Shown: positions 1-7,160, counted from the first letter of the stretch. The stretch: 11,679 nt of DNA from an uncultured Oligoflexia bacterium (GCA_950060715.1 CATLVA010000015.1:1-11679), one strand, 5' to 3'. Translations and numbers: made by a program. The notes: generated by a model not told the origin, from the letters alone.

Positions 1-686
1 TCCGGTATTTTTACTCCCTGATCAATATGGCAAAGGGCCCCTATTTGGACGTTGTTACCGATATCGCAGTTGGGAAAGACTCTCGTTTCCGCGCCTACAA
101 CACTATTGTTTCCGACAGTGGTTCCTGGAGCAATAGCAGAGTATCCGCCAATAATACTCTTGTTTCCGATTTTTATGGGCAATTGAGTGTGAATTTTTCC
201 GTTAGCTGTAAAGTGACAGCTTAAAATACATCCAAGTCCTAGGATAGATCCGCTACCCACCTCAATAAGTTCTGGTTGGCGGATGGTAGTCTTTAGACCC
301 ACTAAACTTGAGAAACCTAGCTTCATTCCCATTAAGCGATGAAACAACCAAGACAAACTAAAAAGTAGCCTACTACTCGAGTAAAATGGAGCCGTTTGAA
401 ATATTCCGCAAAAAATAGAATTTAGTGCCCAAGCGATATAATCTTTGTTCATTCCAATGGGGAAGTCTCCAATGATTAGTTTTGGCTGAAAGATATTTTT
501 TAGAGTACCTAGGACTAAGACAAAAATATATAGAAAACAAAAAATGCATAAAAGAAGAACTGAGATATTTAGATAAGCATTTTCTGTCCATAGGCTTACT
601 CCCAGTAGATAAGTGAGAGACCCACTAATAAAATAAGTGAGGAAGCTAAAAAGAGCGTACAAAATATCAAATATTAAAAATTTCAT
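1..686 (-). CDS. Membrane-anchored hexapeptide-repeat (left-handed beta-helix) acyltransferase, 3' end outside window
   Basis: The frame is open from an ATG at 686 to the left edge, giving 228 visible residues without a stop. Residues about 5-32 and 40-62 are hydrophobic and look like two membrane segments. A short segment at about 115-128 (LFHRLMGMKLG) resembles the 'RLLGAKIG' lead-in seen before beta-helix domains in Pls/PosA-type and WbbJ-type proteins. From about residue 140 the chain shows hexapeptide periodicity (IEVGSGSILGLG, IKIGNKSIIGG, TTVGNNSVVGAE, CDIGNNVQIGA), which is diagnostic of a left-handed beta-helix. Such proteins usually transfer acyl groups from CoA or ACP to a hydroxyl or amine; here the acceptor is unknown. 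The start lies inside the hydrolase gene upstream (20-base overlap), so it is probably the sixth gene of the lipid operon. No strong Shine-Dalgarno is visible, which fits coupled translation. The fold call is firm; the reaction is inferred. Confidence 0.85.
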   Translation of the reverse strand, partial: MKFLIFDILYALFSFLTYFISGSLTYLLGVSLWTENAYLNISVLLLCIFCFLYIFVLVLGTLKNIFQPKLIIGDFPIGMNKDYIAWALNSIFCGIFQTAPFYSSSRLLFSLSWLFHRLMGMKLGFSSLVGLKTTIRQPELIEVGSGSILGLGCILSCHFTANGKIHTQLPIKIGNKSIIGGYSAIAPGTTVGNNSVVGAETRVFPNCDIGNNVQIGALCHIDQGVKIP

Positions 687-1380
687 GATGCGAGATAACC
701 TTGGCCGTATGTTTTGGGTGTTCGAGGGGAAAGTAATGACCGGCATCGGGTATTAAAATAAACTCCGCCTCGGGCATTATTGTTTTTAATTTTTTTAAAT
801 GTCTTTGGGAAAAAATTCTATCATTCTCTGCCCAAATGACGGTTATGCTTTTTTGAAATTCCGCCATTAAGCTTTCATAGTCAACATTTAGTGCAAAGGT
901 TAATTGCTGAATAAGATTCTTAGGTGGTTTAGACTTCCAATGTTCTCTCAATGAACTCAAGTACTCTAATGCTTGTCTTTTGTTATGAGAGAAGTGTTCT
1001 AGAAAGCTTTCCTCTTTTAAGCTTAGTATTTTCTTTAGCATTTCATCATTTGAAAGATTTTCAATTGCAAATAATAACATCTCCTTGCGTGCGCGCGCAA
1101 CTTTTTGACCGCCCGTGGCCATCGCAAAAATATGCTTTATTTGATCCCCTAGAATTTTTTTGATGGGGTAACTAATAGTTGCACCTAGAGAGAGACCCAC
1201 TAAATAGCATGGGCCCAAAGGTCGAATCAAATCAGCAAAGTGTAGAGCTAGATCCTGTAGGCTAGTCGTGCTTTCTGGATACTCTAAAAGAATGACTTAA
1301 TAACCACTGAGATCTTCAATTAAGAGCGAAAAAAAATAGGACTCATGTCCCATAGGGGGGATGAAAACTAATTTTTCCAA
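667..1380 (-). pseudogene. Alpha/beta hydrolase (thioesterase/lipase-like) interrupted by an in-frame TAA
   Basis: Read from a TTG at 1380, the frame encodes a near-complete alpha/beta hydrolase of about 236 residues, interrupted only by TAA at 1297-1299 (codon 28). Before the stop comes a first strand and early loop (LVFIPPMGHESYFF, then LIEDLSGY). After it the same frame continues VILLEYPESTTSLQDLALHF and then the nucleophile elbow GLSLGA (Ser64). The acid is probably Asp187 (WAENDRIF) and the histidine His215 (DAGHYFPLEHP), so the Ser-Asp-His triad is intact. The longest uninterrupted piece, starting at a TTG at 1230, covers 667-1230 (187 residues) and lacks the N-terminal strands. A good ribosome site precedes the TTG at 1380, and the start overlaps the SDR stop by 13 bases. 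The likely ancestral role is hydrolysis of an acyl thioester or ester made by the neighbouring enzymes. A sequencing error cannot be excluded. The Ser nucleophile argues against a true OleB, which uses Asp. Confidence 0.8.
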
Positions 1381-2027
1381 TTCTGTCCCCCTCTCAGTGT
1401 GACTTCGAATGAAAATTCCTTGGGACTTTTAACGACTTGTGAAATTTTCACGGCAACTTCTTGTGGGGTAAGTAATGTTCCCACTGAGTCTCGAATATTT
1501 TGGTCAATTCTCTCCATCACTTGTTCGGTCGAAACGAGTGCAGGATGGATAATATGATAATTTAAATTAGTAAACTCTGTTTTGAAGGCACTTAACATTC
1601 CCTGCAATGCCATTTTTTCAGTAATATAAATGAGTTTTCCAGGTGCAGGATCTAGCGCTAACAGACTTCCGAGGAAAATAATATGTCCCTTCTTCTTTCG
1701 ATTCATTTTTCTTGAGAGTTGTCTGGTGAGTTCAAAAATTTCTGCAATATTAGTATTAAGTGAAGTCATGAACTCATCTTTTTTTATTTGAGCAGATAAA
1801 CATGCACCAGAGAAACTATGAGCACAATGAATAAAGAGGTCCACATCACCAAAGGTCTTAAAAAGATTTTGAGTTGTCTCGGGCTCTTTCATATCCCACA
1901 AAACAGTTTCTTCACTGAGCTTCTCTTTGTTCGAAGTCGTGGCAAGAACATAATGCCCTTCTTCTCGCAGTTTTTGAACGATCGCTTTTCCTATGCCTGT
2001 CGTCCCGGCAGTAACCATGACTTTCAT
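1368..2027 (-). CDS. Short-chain dehydrogenase/reductase (classical SDR, FabG-like)
   Basis: This 219-residue protein is a classical NAD(P)-dependent SDR, probably cytoplasmic. The N-terminal nucleotide-binding turn is TAGTTGIG (residues 6-13); the usual TGxxxGIG has Gly where this has Ala7. The catalytic set is visible: Asn93 (NTNIAEIF), Ser121 (FLGSLLAL), and Tyr134 with Lys138 in YITEK. The region normally NNAG is HCAHSFSG. The family reduces beta-ketoacyl groups or oxidises secondary alcohols; next to a ketoacyl synthase, reduction of its beta-keto product is the natural guess. The protein is slightly shorter than FabG (about 245) and far shorter than OleD-type extended SDRs (about 330). 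The ATG at 2027 directly follows the TAA of the KASIII gene with no gap, and GGAGA at the end of that gene serves as ribosome site. The exact substrate is not readable from sequence. Confidence 0.9.
   Translation of the reverse strand: MKVMVTAGTTGIGKAIVQKLREEGHYVLATTSNKEKLSEETVLWDMKEPETTQNLFKTFGDVDLFIHCAHSFSGACLSAQIKKDEFMTSLNTNIAEIFELTRQLSRKMNRKKKGHIIFLGSLLALDPAPGKLIYITEKMALQGMLSAFKTEFTNLNYHIIHPALVSTEQVMERIDQNIRDSVGTLLTPQEVAVKISQVVKSPKEFSFEVTLRGGQNWKN
1386..1393 (-). promoter_or_regulatory. Ribosome binding site for the hydrolase TTG start
   Basis: On the minus strand GAGGGGGA stands five bases before the TTG at 1380. It lies inside the end of the SDR gene. The next in-frame ATG (1353) has no comparable purine-rich site, so this site supports the TTG as the original start of the interrupted hydrolase. 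Confidence 0.55.
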
Positions 2028-2960
2028 TTATATCTCCCATCTCATGATGGAAATTCCAGCACTAAATCCACCGCCAGTGGCCAAAACTAGGACAAGGTCT
2101 CCCTTTTTTATTTTTTTATCTTCGTGAGCCTCACAGAGGGATACTGCTGTGGAAGCTGAAGTCATATTTCCCCTAGTTGGAAAATGCATGAAGACTTTAT
2201 TTGATGGTAATTCGAGTGCTTCCGATACTTTTTCTACGATGACTTTACTGGCCTGGTGAATGATGAAGTAATCGATATCATCAAGATTCAGGTTGTTTTC
2301 TTTAAGAGTATCAGTGACAAGATTTTGCATCTGTTCTATTGCAGATTGAAAGATTTGGGCAGCATCTCGCATTTCAATCTTTCCACCTTTAGGAACGACG
2401 ATTGCATCGTGATACCTACCATCGGCCATTGTTTTAATATCTATGATGCCGACTTCACCTTCTTCACAAGGAGTGAGGATTACACCGGCTGCACCATCTC
2501 CAAAAAGCATTACGGTTCGTCTATCTTGCTTGTTGAGGTCACGGCTTCTCACTTCGCTTGCTATACAAGCGACCTGTTTCATCCCTGTTCGGATAAAGCG
2601 TTGACCAATATCGAGTGCGTATAAAAAGCCACTGCAGGCAGCGGTAACGTCAAATGCTGGGTATAATTTCCCCGGATGAGTCTTCCCTTGAACAACTGTT
2701 GCCGTGGCCGGAGTATTATAGTCCTGAGAGACAGTGGCAAAAATTAAGGCTTCGGGAATTATATTTAGTTTTTTTAGAACTTCAGAACCAAGGTCAGAAG
2801 CTTTAAGATCCGTCCAGCGTCTTTCAGTAATCCCAATATTGTCTTTTACCCACTGATCTTTTAATCGCAGGTTGTGCTCTTCAATTATATTTTGATTGGA
2901 AACAATTGTTTCTGGCAAATACATTTGAATATTAGATATTTTTACGCCTAAACTTTTCAA
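2028..2960 (-). CDS. 3-oxoacyl-ACP synthase III family protein (KASIII, FabH/OleA-like)
   Basis: This 310-residue thiolase-fold condensing enzyme has the full KASIII catalytic triad: Cys109 in TAACSGFLYALDIG, His235 in IIHQAS and Asn265 in RGNMTSAS. Further family marks are FGDGAAGVIL (153-162) and the glycine-rich C-terminal strand LATGGGFSAG (293-302). KASIII enzymes load an acyl group on the cysteine and condense it with malonyl-ACP or a second acyl-CoA. Length is close to FabH (317-330). Because it sits between two acyl-activating ligases and a reductase rather than in a fab gene group, it is more likely a secondary-metabolism or specialised-lipid synthase than the housekeeping FabH. The start is a TTG at 2960 that overlaps the TGA of the ligase upstream by three bases, with AAGGA seven bases before it. 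The chain begins directly at the usual family N-terminus (strand, then YLPE), which supports this start. Confidence 0.9.
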   Translation of the reverse strand: MKSLGVKISNIQMYLPETIVSNQNIIEEHNLRLKDQWVKDNIGITERRWTDLKASDLGSEVLKKLNIIPEALIFATVSQDYNTPATATVVQGKTHPGKLYPAFDVTAACSGFLYALDIGQRFIRTGMKQVACIASEVRSRDLNKQDRRTVMLFGDGAAGVILTPCEEGEVGIIDIKTMADGRYHDAIVVPKGGKIEMRDAAQIFQSAIEQMQNLVTDTLKENNLNLDDIDYFIIHQASKVIVEKVSEALELPSNKVFMHFPTRGNMTSASTAVSLCEAHEDKKIKKGDLVLVLATGGGFSAGISIMRWEI

Positions 2961-4519
2961 ATAAGTTTCCTTAATGCGATTCGATTGATTTTAGAATTAT
3001 GCCTATCATCTAGTGGGATTGAATCGATATTAAGAATATTCGCGTTTCCAATTTTAAACACATCTAGTATTTCTTGAAAAAAACTTTTTTCCACTGGTGA
3101 TTGAGAGGTGTAACAAAGATATATCTGATCATTTTTTCGGATAAGGGCTGACCTTTCAACTCCTGGAATTTCATTAATACTATTTTCAACTAAGTAGGGA
3201 TGAATAATATTTTCATTTTGAATAATGAGGTCGCTCAGTCTGCCGGTAAGAATTAAGTTTCCTTCTTTATCAAATTGACCTGTATCTCCAGTCCTGTGCC
3301 AAATTCTCCCCTGAGAATCTTTAACTTTATTTTGTCGGTCTGCCATTTCATTTTTATAATACGAGCTTACTACATGAGGTCCAGATATTAAGACTTCTCC
3401 CCAAGAGTCAGAACGATATGGTGCTAAATCTCCTTGAAAGTTTGATGAAGGAAGGTTTACGATTTCTATCGCAAGCTCTGAACAGGGGAGTCCCACAAAA
3501 CTGCCTTGACCATTAAAATCGATAAGTTCGGATACCTCACACATTGAAATAGGGGCAACTTCAGTTGATCCATACGTCATCAAGTTTTTGGAGTTTGGAT
3601 AAATTTGCTCTAGTCTCTGGCAGAATTCTTTTGTGACAGGGGTTCCCCCAAGAATCAACGTTCTTAAACTTTGAATTTGATCGTTTGTATCAAGAAGGTG
3701 TTGGGATAATTTATCATTAAAAGTATAAGATCCACTCATTCGACTTACGTTCCATCTTTTCATCTGGTCAACGATAACCGCAGGATTAATATCTCCGATT
3801 TTTTCAAACTTCGCAGCTGGAAGAACTGTTGTGATTCCATAAAGAAGGTTCATAAAACCAAACATGAGAAAAACGGGCATATCAATGATATCATCCTCAC
3901 ATGCGAGATATTTTTCTATCACCTGAAGTTGGTTAAAGACGTTCTGTGCATTTCGATCCGCTCCTTTTGAGCGCCCAGTACTGCCGGAAGTAAACGTGAT
4001 GAGTACATGATCTTTTGGAGAGAGAGGAGTCACTTCAATAGGGTCTTTATTTGGTACAAATAGCGAAGAAAGTTTCTTTGTTCCGAAAGCTTTCTCATCA
4101 GAACAATAGCGCCTCATTTTCCATAAAGTTGGAATCAATGGCCAGAATTTCAATACCTTTTTAAGGCTTACGATTCCCTGAGACTTAGAATCTTTTATCG
4201 CCGTTAGAATCTTTCTAAGACCAATACCTGGATCGAGAAAAACTGCAACAAGCCCAAGGGTAAACATCGCCATCATTAAGGCATAAAAATCAATTGTGAT
4301 AGGAGTTAAGATAATTATCTTATCACCTTTTTTATAACCTTGATTAGTCAGACCCTTCCTGTAAGATGCCACTTTAAGTGCAAAGTCTTCAAAAGTTATA
4401 ATCTCTTCTTTTTGAACCTGCTTATCATCGTATTCAGTAGGACTGACAAAAGCAGGCTTTAAAGGATTGAGTCTAGCGTAATCGACGAATTTTTTTGAAA
4501 TATTTAAATCGTTATCCAT
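2957..4519 (-). CDS. AMP-dependent acyl ligase, OleC/fatty-acid CoA ligase-like
   Basis: This 520-residue protein belongs to the ANL (acyl-CoA synthetase/NRPS adenylation/luciferase) superfamily and activates a carboxylic acid as acyl-AMP. Motifs in order: the phosphate-binding loop TSGSTGRSKG (177-186), YGSTE (316-320), HRTGD (408-412, ribose-binding Asp412), TGRLSD (425-430, hinge Arg427), and RHNSKINR (506-513), whose Lys510 is the likely catalytic C-domain lysine. The 'RHNSKI' ending and the short chain recall the OleC/fatty-acid CoA ligase branch; OleC itself turns beta-hydroxy acids into beta-lactones. From motifs alone an ordinary acyl-CoA synthetase is equally possible. I chose the ATG at 4519: AAGGA stands six bases upstream and the start overlaps the FAAL stop by eight bases. 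A longer frame from 4567 adds 16 residues with no family resemblance. The gene ends three bases into the KASIII start. No carrier domain is present. Confidence 0.85.
   Translation of the reverse strand: MDNDLNISKKFVDYARLNPLKPAFVSPTEYDDKQVQKEEIITFEDFALKVASYRKGLTNQGYKKGDKIIILTPITIDFYALMMAMFTLGLVAVFLDPGIGLRKILTAIKDSKSQGIVSLKKVLKFWPLIPTLWKMRRYCSDEKAFGTKKLSSLFVPNKDPIEVTPLSPKDHVLITFTSGSTGRSKGADRNAQNVFNQLQVIEKYLACEDDIIDMPVFLMFGFMNLLYGITTVLPAAKFEKIGDINPAVIVDQMKRWNVSRMSGSYTFNDKLSQHLLDTNDQIQSLRTLILGGTPVTKEFCQRLEQIYPNSKNLMTYGSTEVAPISMCEVSELIDFNGQGSFVGLPCSELAIEIVNLPSSNFQGDLAPYRSDSWGEVLISGPHVVSSYYKNEMADRQNKVKDSQGRIWHRTGDTGQFDKEGNLILTGRLSDLIIQNENIIHPYLVENSINEIPGVERSALIRKNDQIYLCYTSQSPVEKSFFQEILDVFKIGNANILNIDSIPLDDRHNSKINRIALRKLI
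2968..2972 (-). promoter_or_regulatory. Ribosome binding site for the KASIII TTG start
   Basis: AAGGA on the minus strand lies seven bases before the TTG at 2960, inside the 3' end of the upstream ligase gene. No ATG is available near the family N-terminus, so this site decides the start. Confidence 0.6.
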
Positions 4520-6296
4520 TAAAGATCCTTGTAATCCTTTTTTCTGCTGACTTCGTAATTCCACCAATTAGTATATTGGCCTTTGTTTTATTCTCGATTA
4601 ATTTGTATTGGAAAAAAGCATGAGAAAATTTAATGGACTCAATGGTTCCATCTTCTAAAAGCTCTCTCATTTTTTGTCTTTTTACTTTTCCACTCGTAGT
4701 TTTAATGATGGTTCCCGGAGGAACGATAAAGATATTTTCTTTTTTAACGGATATATAGTCATTGATTTGCTTAAAAACTTTGTCAGCAAGATTTTCACGG
4801 TAAGCCTCTTGTAAACAGTAAAGGCGTGGTTTGGTTTCAATAATTAAAGCAATGTCTTCAGAATCATTCTTTTTGCACTTTGTAGGGATAGCAACTAATC
4901 TTCCGGGCCTAAGGCTTTTATTCTTAAGAAGTTGCATTTCAATTTCTTCTGCATTGATGTTTAGACCGTTGATGATAATCACATCTTTTTTTCGCCCGGT
5001 AACAAAAATTTCTCCGTTAGCGATGAAGCCCATATCTCCCGTTTTTAAGTAGTCTCCAGTGAATAATTTTTTATTAAGCTCCGGACGATTCAAGTAGCCT
5101 TGGCAAATACTTGGGCCACTGATGATAATCTCACCAACAGCTCTTTCCGGTAAGTTATTTCCTTTCGAGTCTATAATTTTAACCTTCATTCCTTTTAGTG
5201 GTTTTCCACAGGATACTGCAAGTAGAGGCTCTTTGTCTGAGTCACCGTATTGAGGTACTGCCAATTTGTTTTCATGAAGTTCATCAGGACATAAGCTTTC
5301 AACGCGGATAGAGTCTTGCTGGAAGAAGCTTATGGCCAGAGTACTTTCGGCCATCCCATAACAAGGAGTAAAAGCGCTTTCTTTAAATCCACAACGACTG
5401 AATTTTTCTACAAAGCTATATAGAGTTTTAGTGTTAATCGGTTCTGCACCACAAAGTGCAACTCTTACACTTGAGAGATCATAGCTGTTAAGTTTTGAGT
5501 CTCTAACTCTCTTGGTTGTGAGGTGGTATCCAGAATTAGGACCCACAATTATATTCGCTTTAACTTCGGTGATTAGTTTCAACCACCGAGCTGGATTGAC
5601 GGCAAAATCAAAGGGGCTCATGAGGTGAATTGGGTTAGATTTATAGAGGTTATATAGTAATCCTCCAATAAGTCCCATATCATGATGTACTGGTAGCCAT
5701 GAAACGACAGTATTTTTGTCTGAGTCTTCTAAATGTATCGCTGATGCGATTTGATCTAGGTTAGCGATAATATTTTTGTGGGTAAGAACCACTCCCTTAG
5801 GATTTCCGGTGCTACCGGATGAAAACTGAATGAGAGCTTCGTCATCAGGTGTGACAATTTTTGGAATAAAGTCTTTTGAATCTATTTCCATATTTTCCCA
5901 GTCTAGGGGAGAAATAAAGCGAATTTTCTTATACGCCATTAAGTGCGCTGTTTTGTCACTGCATAAAAATAGGTCAGCTTCCGTCGTTTCTAAGATACTA
6001 TCCATGATACTGGTGAAGTAGTTTGGAGTTATCCATAAAGAGGTTGTTACCGGGACAGCCGTTTTTCCCGCAAGTAATACCGCAAAAAAATTGGAGACAA
6101 ATTCAAAGTCATTATTTCCTTCGATTAAGACATATTTTGACTGAGAAGAACGGTCTATTATTTTGGCTTTTGTTAATGATTCGGCGTATAGGTCATTTAC
6201 AGAGTACTTTCCCATGTTTTGACCATTACTATAGAAATAGAGGTTCTTAGAATCTCCGAGCAATTTATCATTAAAAATCTCATTCAGTGTTGTCAT
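4512..6296 (-). CDS. Fatty acyl-AMP ligase (FAAL-like) / AMP-binding protein
   Basis: This 594-residue ANL-family enzyme has FAAL-type motifs: phosphate loop SSGSTGNPKG (159-168) followed by VVLTHKNIIANL, SWLPVHHDMGLIGG (199-212), HLMSPFDFAVNPARWL (224-239), YGMAEST (313-319), KTGD (418-421), GRKKDVIIINGLNINAEEIE (434-453) and TTSGKVKR (533-540) with the likely catalytic Lys537. The 'LPxxHDMGL' block and 'PxRWL' are characteristic of FAALs, which form fatty acyl-AMP and usually pass the acyl chain to an acyl carrier protein rather than to CoA. It is the first gene of the minus-strand lipid operon and probably supplies the starter chain. The chain ends after the C-domain with about 45 extra residues and no carrier domain. 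The start at 6296 has AGGAC four to five bases upstream; another ATG at 6308 would add MRTF but has no clear ribosome site. ANL membership is certain; FAAL versus CoA ligase is likely but not proven. Confidence 0.88.
   Translation of the reverse strand: MTTLNEIFNDKLLGDSKNLYFYSNGQNMGKYSVNDLYAESLTKAKIIDRSSQSKYVLIEGNNDFEFVSNFFAVLLAGKTAVPVTTSLWITPNYFTSIMDSILETTEADLFLCSDKTAHLMAYKKIRFISPLDWENMEIDSKDFIPKIVTPDDEALIQFSSGSTGNPKGVVLTHKNIIANLDQIASAIHLEDSDKNTVVSWLPVHHDMGLIGGLLYNLYKSNPIHLMSPFDFAVNPARWLKLITEVKANIIVGPNSGYHLTTKRVRDSKLNSYDLSSVRVALCGAEPINTKTLYSFVEKFSRCGFKESAFTPCYGMAESTLAISFFQQDSIRVESLCPDELHENKLAVPQYGDSDKEPLLAVSCGKPLKGMKVKIIDSKGNNLPERAVGEIIISGPSICQGYLNRPELNKKLFTGDYLKTGDMGFIANGEIFVTGRKKDVIIINGLNINAEEIEMQLLKNKSLRPGRLVAIPTKCKKNDSEDIALIIETKPRLYCLQEAYRENLADKVFKQINDYISVKKENIFIVPPGTIIKTTSGKVKRQKMRELLEDGTIESIKFSHAFFQYKLIENKTKANILIGGITKSAEKRITRIFNG
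4526..4530 (-). promoter_or_regulatory. Ribosome binding site for the second ligase
   Basis: AAGGA on the minus strand lies six bases before the ATG at 4519. It favours this start over the in-frame start at 4567 and sits inside the FAAL gene, consistent with translational coupling. Confidence 0.6.
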
Positions 6297-6300
6297 AAAT

Positions 6301-6305
6301 GTCCT
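6301..6305 (-). promoter_or_regulatory. Ribosome binding site for the FAAL gene
   Basis: AGGAC on the minus strand precedes the ATG at 6296 by four bases. The alternative ATG at 6308 lies just upstream of this site and has only a weak purine stretch before it, so the site favours the 6296 start. Confidence 0.55.
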
Positions 6306-6315
6306 CATAGTCTTA

Positions 6316-6344
6316 ATTCTAAGTATTTAGAGGGTTATTTTCGA
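6316..6344 (-). promoter_or_regulatory. Candidate sigma-70-like promoter of the lipid operon
   Basis: On the minus strand TCGAAA (plus 6339-6344, four of six consensus matches) is followed after exactly 17 bases by TAGAAT (plus 6316-6321, five of six matches). Transcription would begin near 6308, leaving a short leader of about 12 bases that contains the AGGAC site before the ATG at 6296. It is the best pair I see in the divergent intergenic region, but AT-rich spacers give such matches by chance. Confidence 0.35.
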
Positions 6345-6396
6345 TGGAATTGAATATCTTACACTGGCCGTTCAATCTTTATACGATTAAAATTAT

Positions 6397-7152
6397 ATGC
6401 AAGTACTTAAAAAAAGGATCTTCTTAGGCATGAGGCTTAAATGGGTGATGCTATTCTTGATGTTGTTCTCTGGCGGGCAAGCATTTTCGCAGGATAGTCT
6501 TCCCGCGCAAAGTCTTCTAGGCTCTTGGTATTTAAATTTTGATTATCAAATCTCCAAAACCAAGGCTGAGCATTATGAGACTTCATCCACTGCTGGTTTT
6601 ACTTCAGCAGACTTCAAGCAGACCTATACTCAGCATAATTTTCTCATCTCGATCGAAAAAGAAATCATGCCTCATTGGCCCGTCTCTATCAGTTTATTTC
6701 CGGTCATCGGTTATGGGTTGGTGACAAACAGTTATAAGCAAAAAGACGATTACGATATCGAAGAAAAGCTTCAAGGTCTAAGTTATGGGGGAGGAGTTTC
6801 CTTAAATATAAATACGTTTACAAAATCTTTGCGAATTCAACCTTTTGTCAGTGCGATGAGTTTACAGGCGAAAGACGTCTTTTTTCTTCGTTACGAGGAC
6901 ACTGAATCAACTGATAGTAGTTATGAGATTGAGACGACTCAAGAGTACAATGTCATTGCAGCAAGTATCGGAGTTAGGTTTTTTAACACTAAAGAGTTGA
7001 TAAGTCGTTTTTCTATCACTACTTATCAGTACGATGATTTTGAAACTAGCGTAAAAGCTAGTCAGTATAAAACAAATTTCACTTTAACGAAGGAACCTGA
7101 GTTTTTTCGAGACAATGTCCGTATCAATTTAGGGATGGGGTTAATATTTTAG
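6397..7152 (+). CDS. Secreted protein, probable small outer-membrane beta-barrel; function unknown
   Basis: I do not recognise this 251-residue protein. The N-terminus is a signal peptide, clearest if translation begins at the second Met (position 6430): a short basic stretch (MRLK), a hydrophobic core WVMLFLMLFSGG, then QAFS with likely cleavage before QDSLP. The ATG at 6397 has no ribosome site; for 6430 an AAGGA lies about 11 bases upstream, so the real start is uncertain and may be 6430 (240 residues). The mature chain alternates polar and hydrophobic residues, with repeated aromatic strand ends (GSWYLNFDYQI, FPVIGYGLV, LQGLSYGGGVSLNI, IAASIGVRFF), and ends in GMGLIF, a terminal phenylalanine typical of outer-membrane barrels. 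It leads a plus-strand operon, eight bases before the LolA-like gene, which suggests a role in the same envelope transport process. Confidence 0.75.
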   Translation: MQVLKKRIFLGMRLKWVMLFLMLFSGGQAFSQDSLPAQSLLGSWYLNFDYQISKTKAEHYETSSTAGFTSADFKQTYTQHNFLISIEKEIMPHWPVSISLFPVIGYGLVTNSYKQKDDYDIEEKLQGLSYGGGVSLNINTFTKSLRIQPFVSAMSLQAKDVFFLRYEDTESTDSSYEIETTQEYNVIAASIGVRFFNTKELISRFSITTYQYDDFETSVKASQYKTNFTLTKEPEFFRDNVRINLGMGLIF

Positions 7153-7160
7153 GAGAGTTT

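Noticed and set aside
27..224. Plus-strand open frame at the left end, and similar plus-strand frames at 951-1163, 1818-2090, 2256-2624, 4831-5052, 5830-6021, 6023-6250.
   Set aside because: All lie opposite clear minus-strand genes and show no domain or sensible start context; they are antisense shadows.
373..591. Small 72-residue minus-strand frame.
   Set aside because: It is an out-of-frame reading inside the membrane acyltransferase gene, whose continuous frame shows two membrane segments and hexapeptide repeats.
1297..1299. TAA read as a sense codon (stop-codon reassignment or selenocysteine-like recoding).
   Set aside because: Other genes here, such as the FAAL, KASIII and ileS, end in TAA, so it is a normal stop. 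Recoding signals use TGA or TAG, not TAA.
1231..1380. A frameshift as the cause of the broken hydrolase.
   Set aside because: The same frame gives family-like sequence on both sides of the stop, so a substitution is the simpler explanation; the G6 run at 1335-1340 is read in frame.
667..4519. A canonical OleABCD olefin cluster (KASIII, hydrolase, AMP ligase, SDR).
   Set aside because: The four enzyme classes match, but the hydrolase has a Ser nucleophile (GLSLGA) where OleB uses Asp, and the SDR is about 219 residues rather than an extended OleD type. I keep it as an analogy only.
4520..4567. A longer N-terminus for the second ligase starting at 4567.
   Set aside because: The extra 16 residues have no family resemblance and lie wholly in the FAAL 3' end, while the ATG at 4519 has AAGGA at good spacing.
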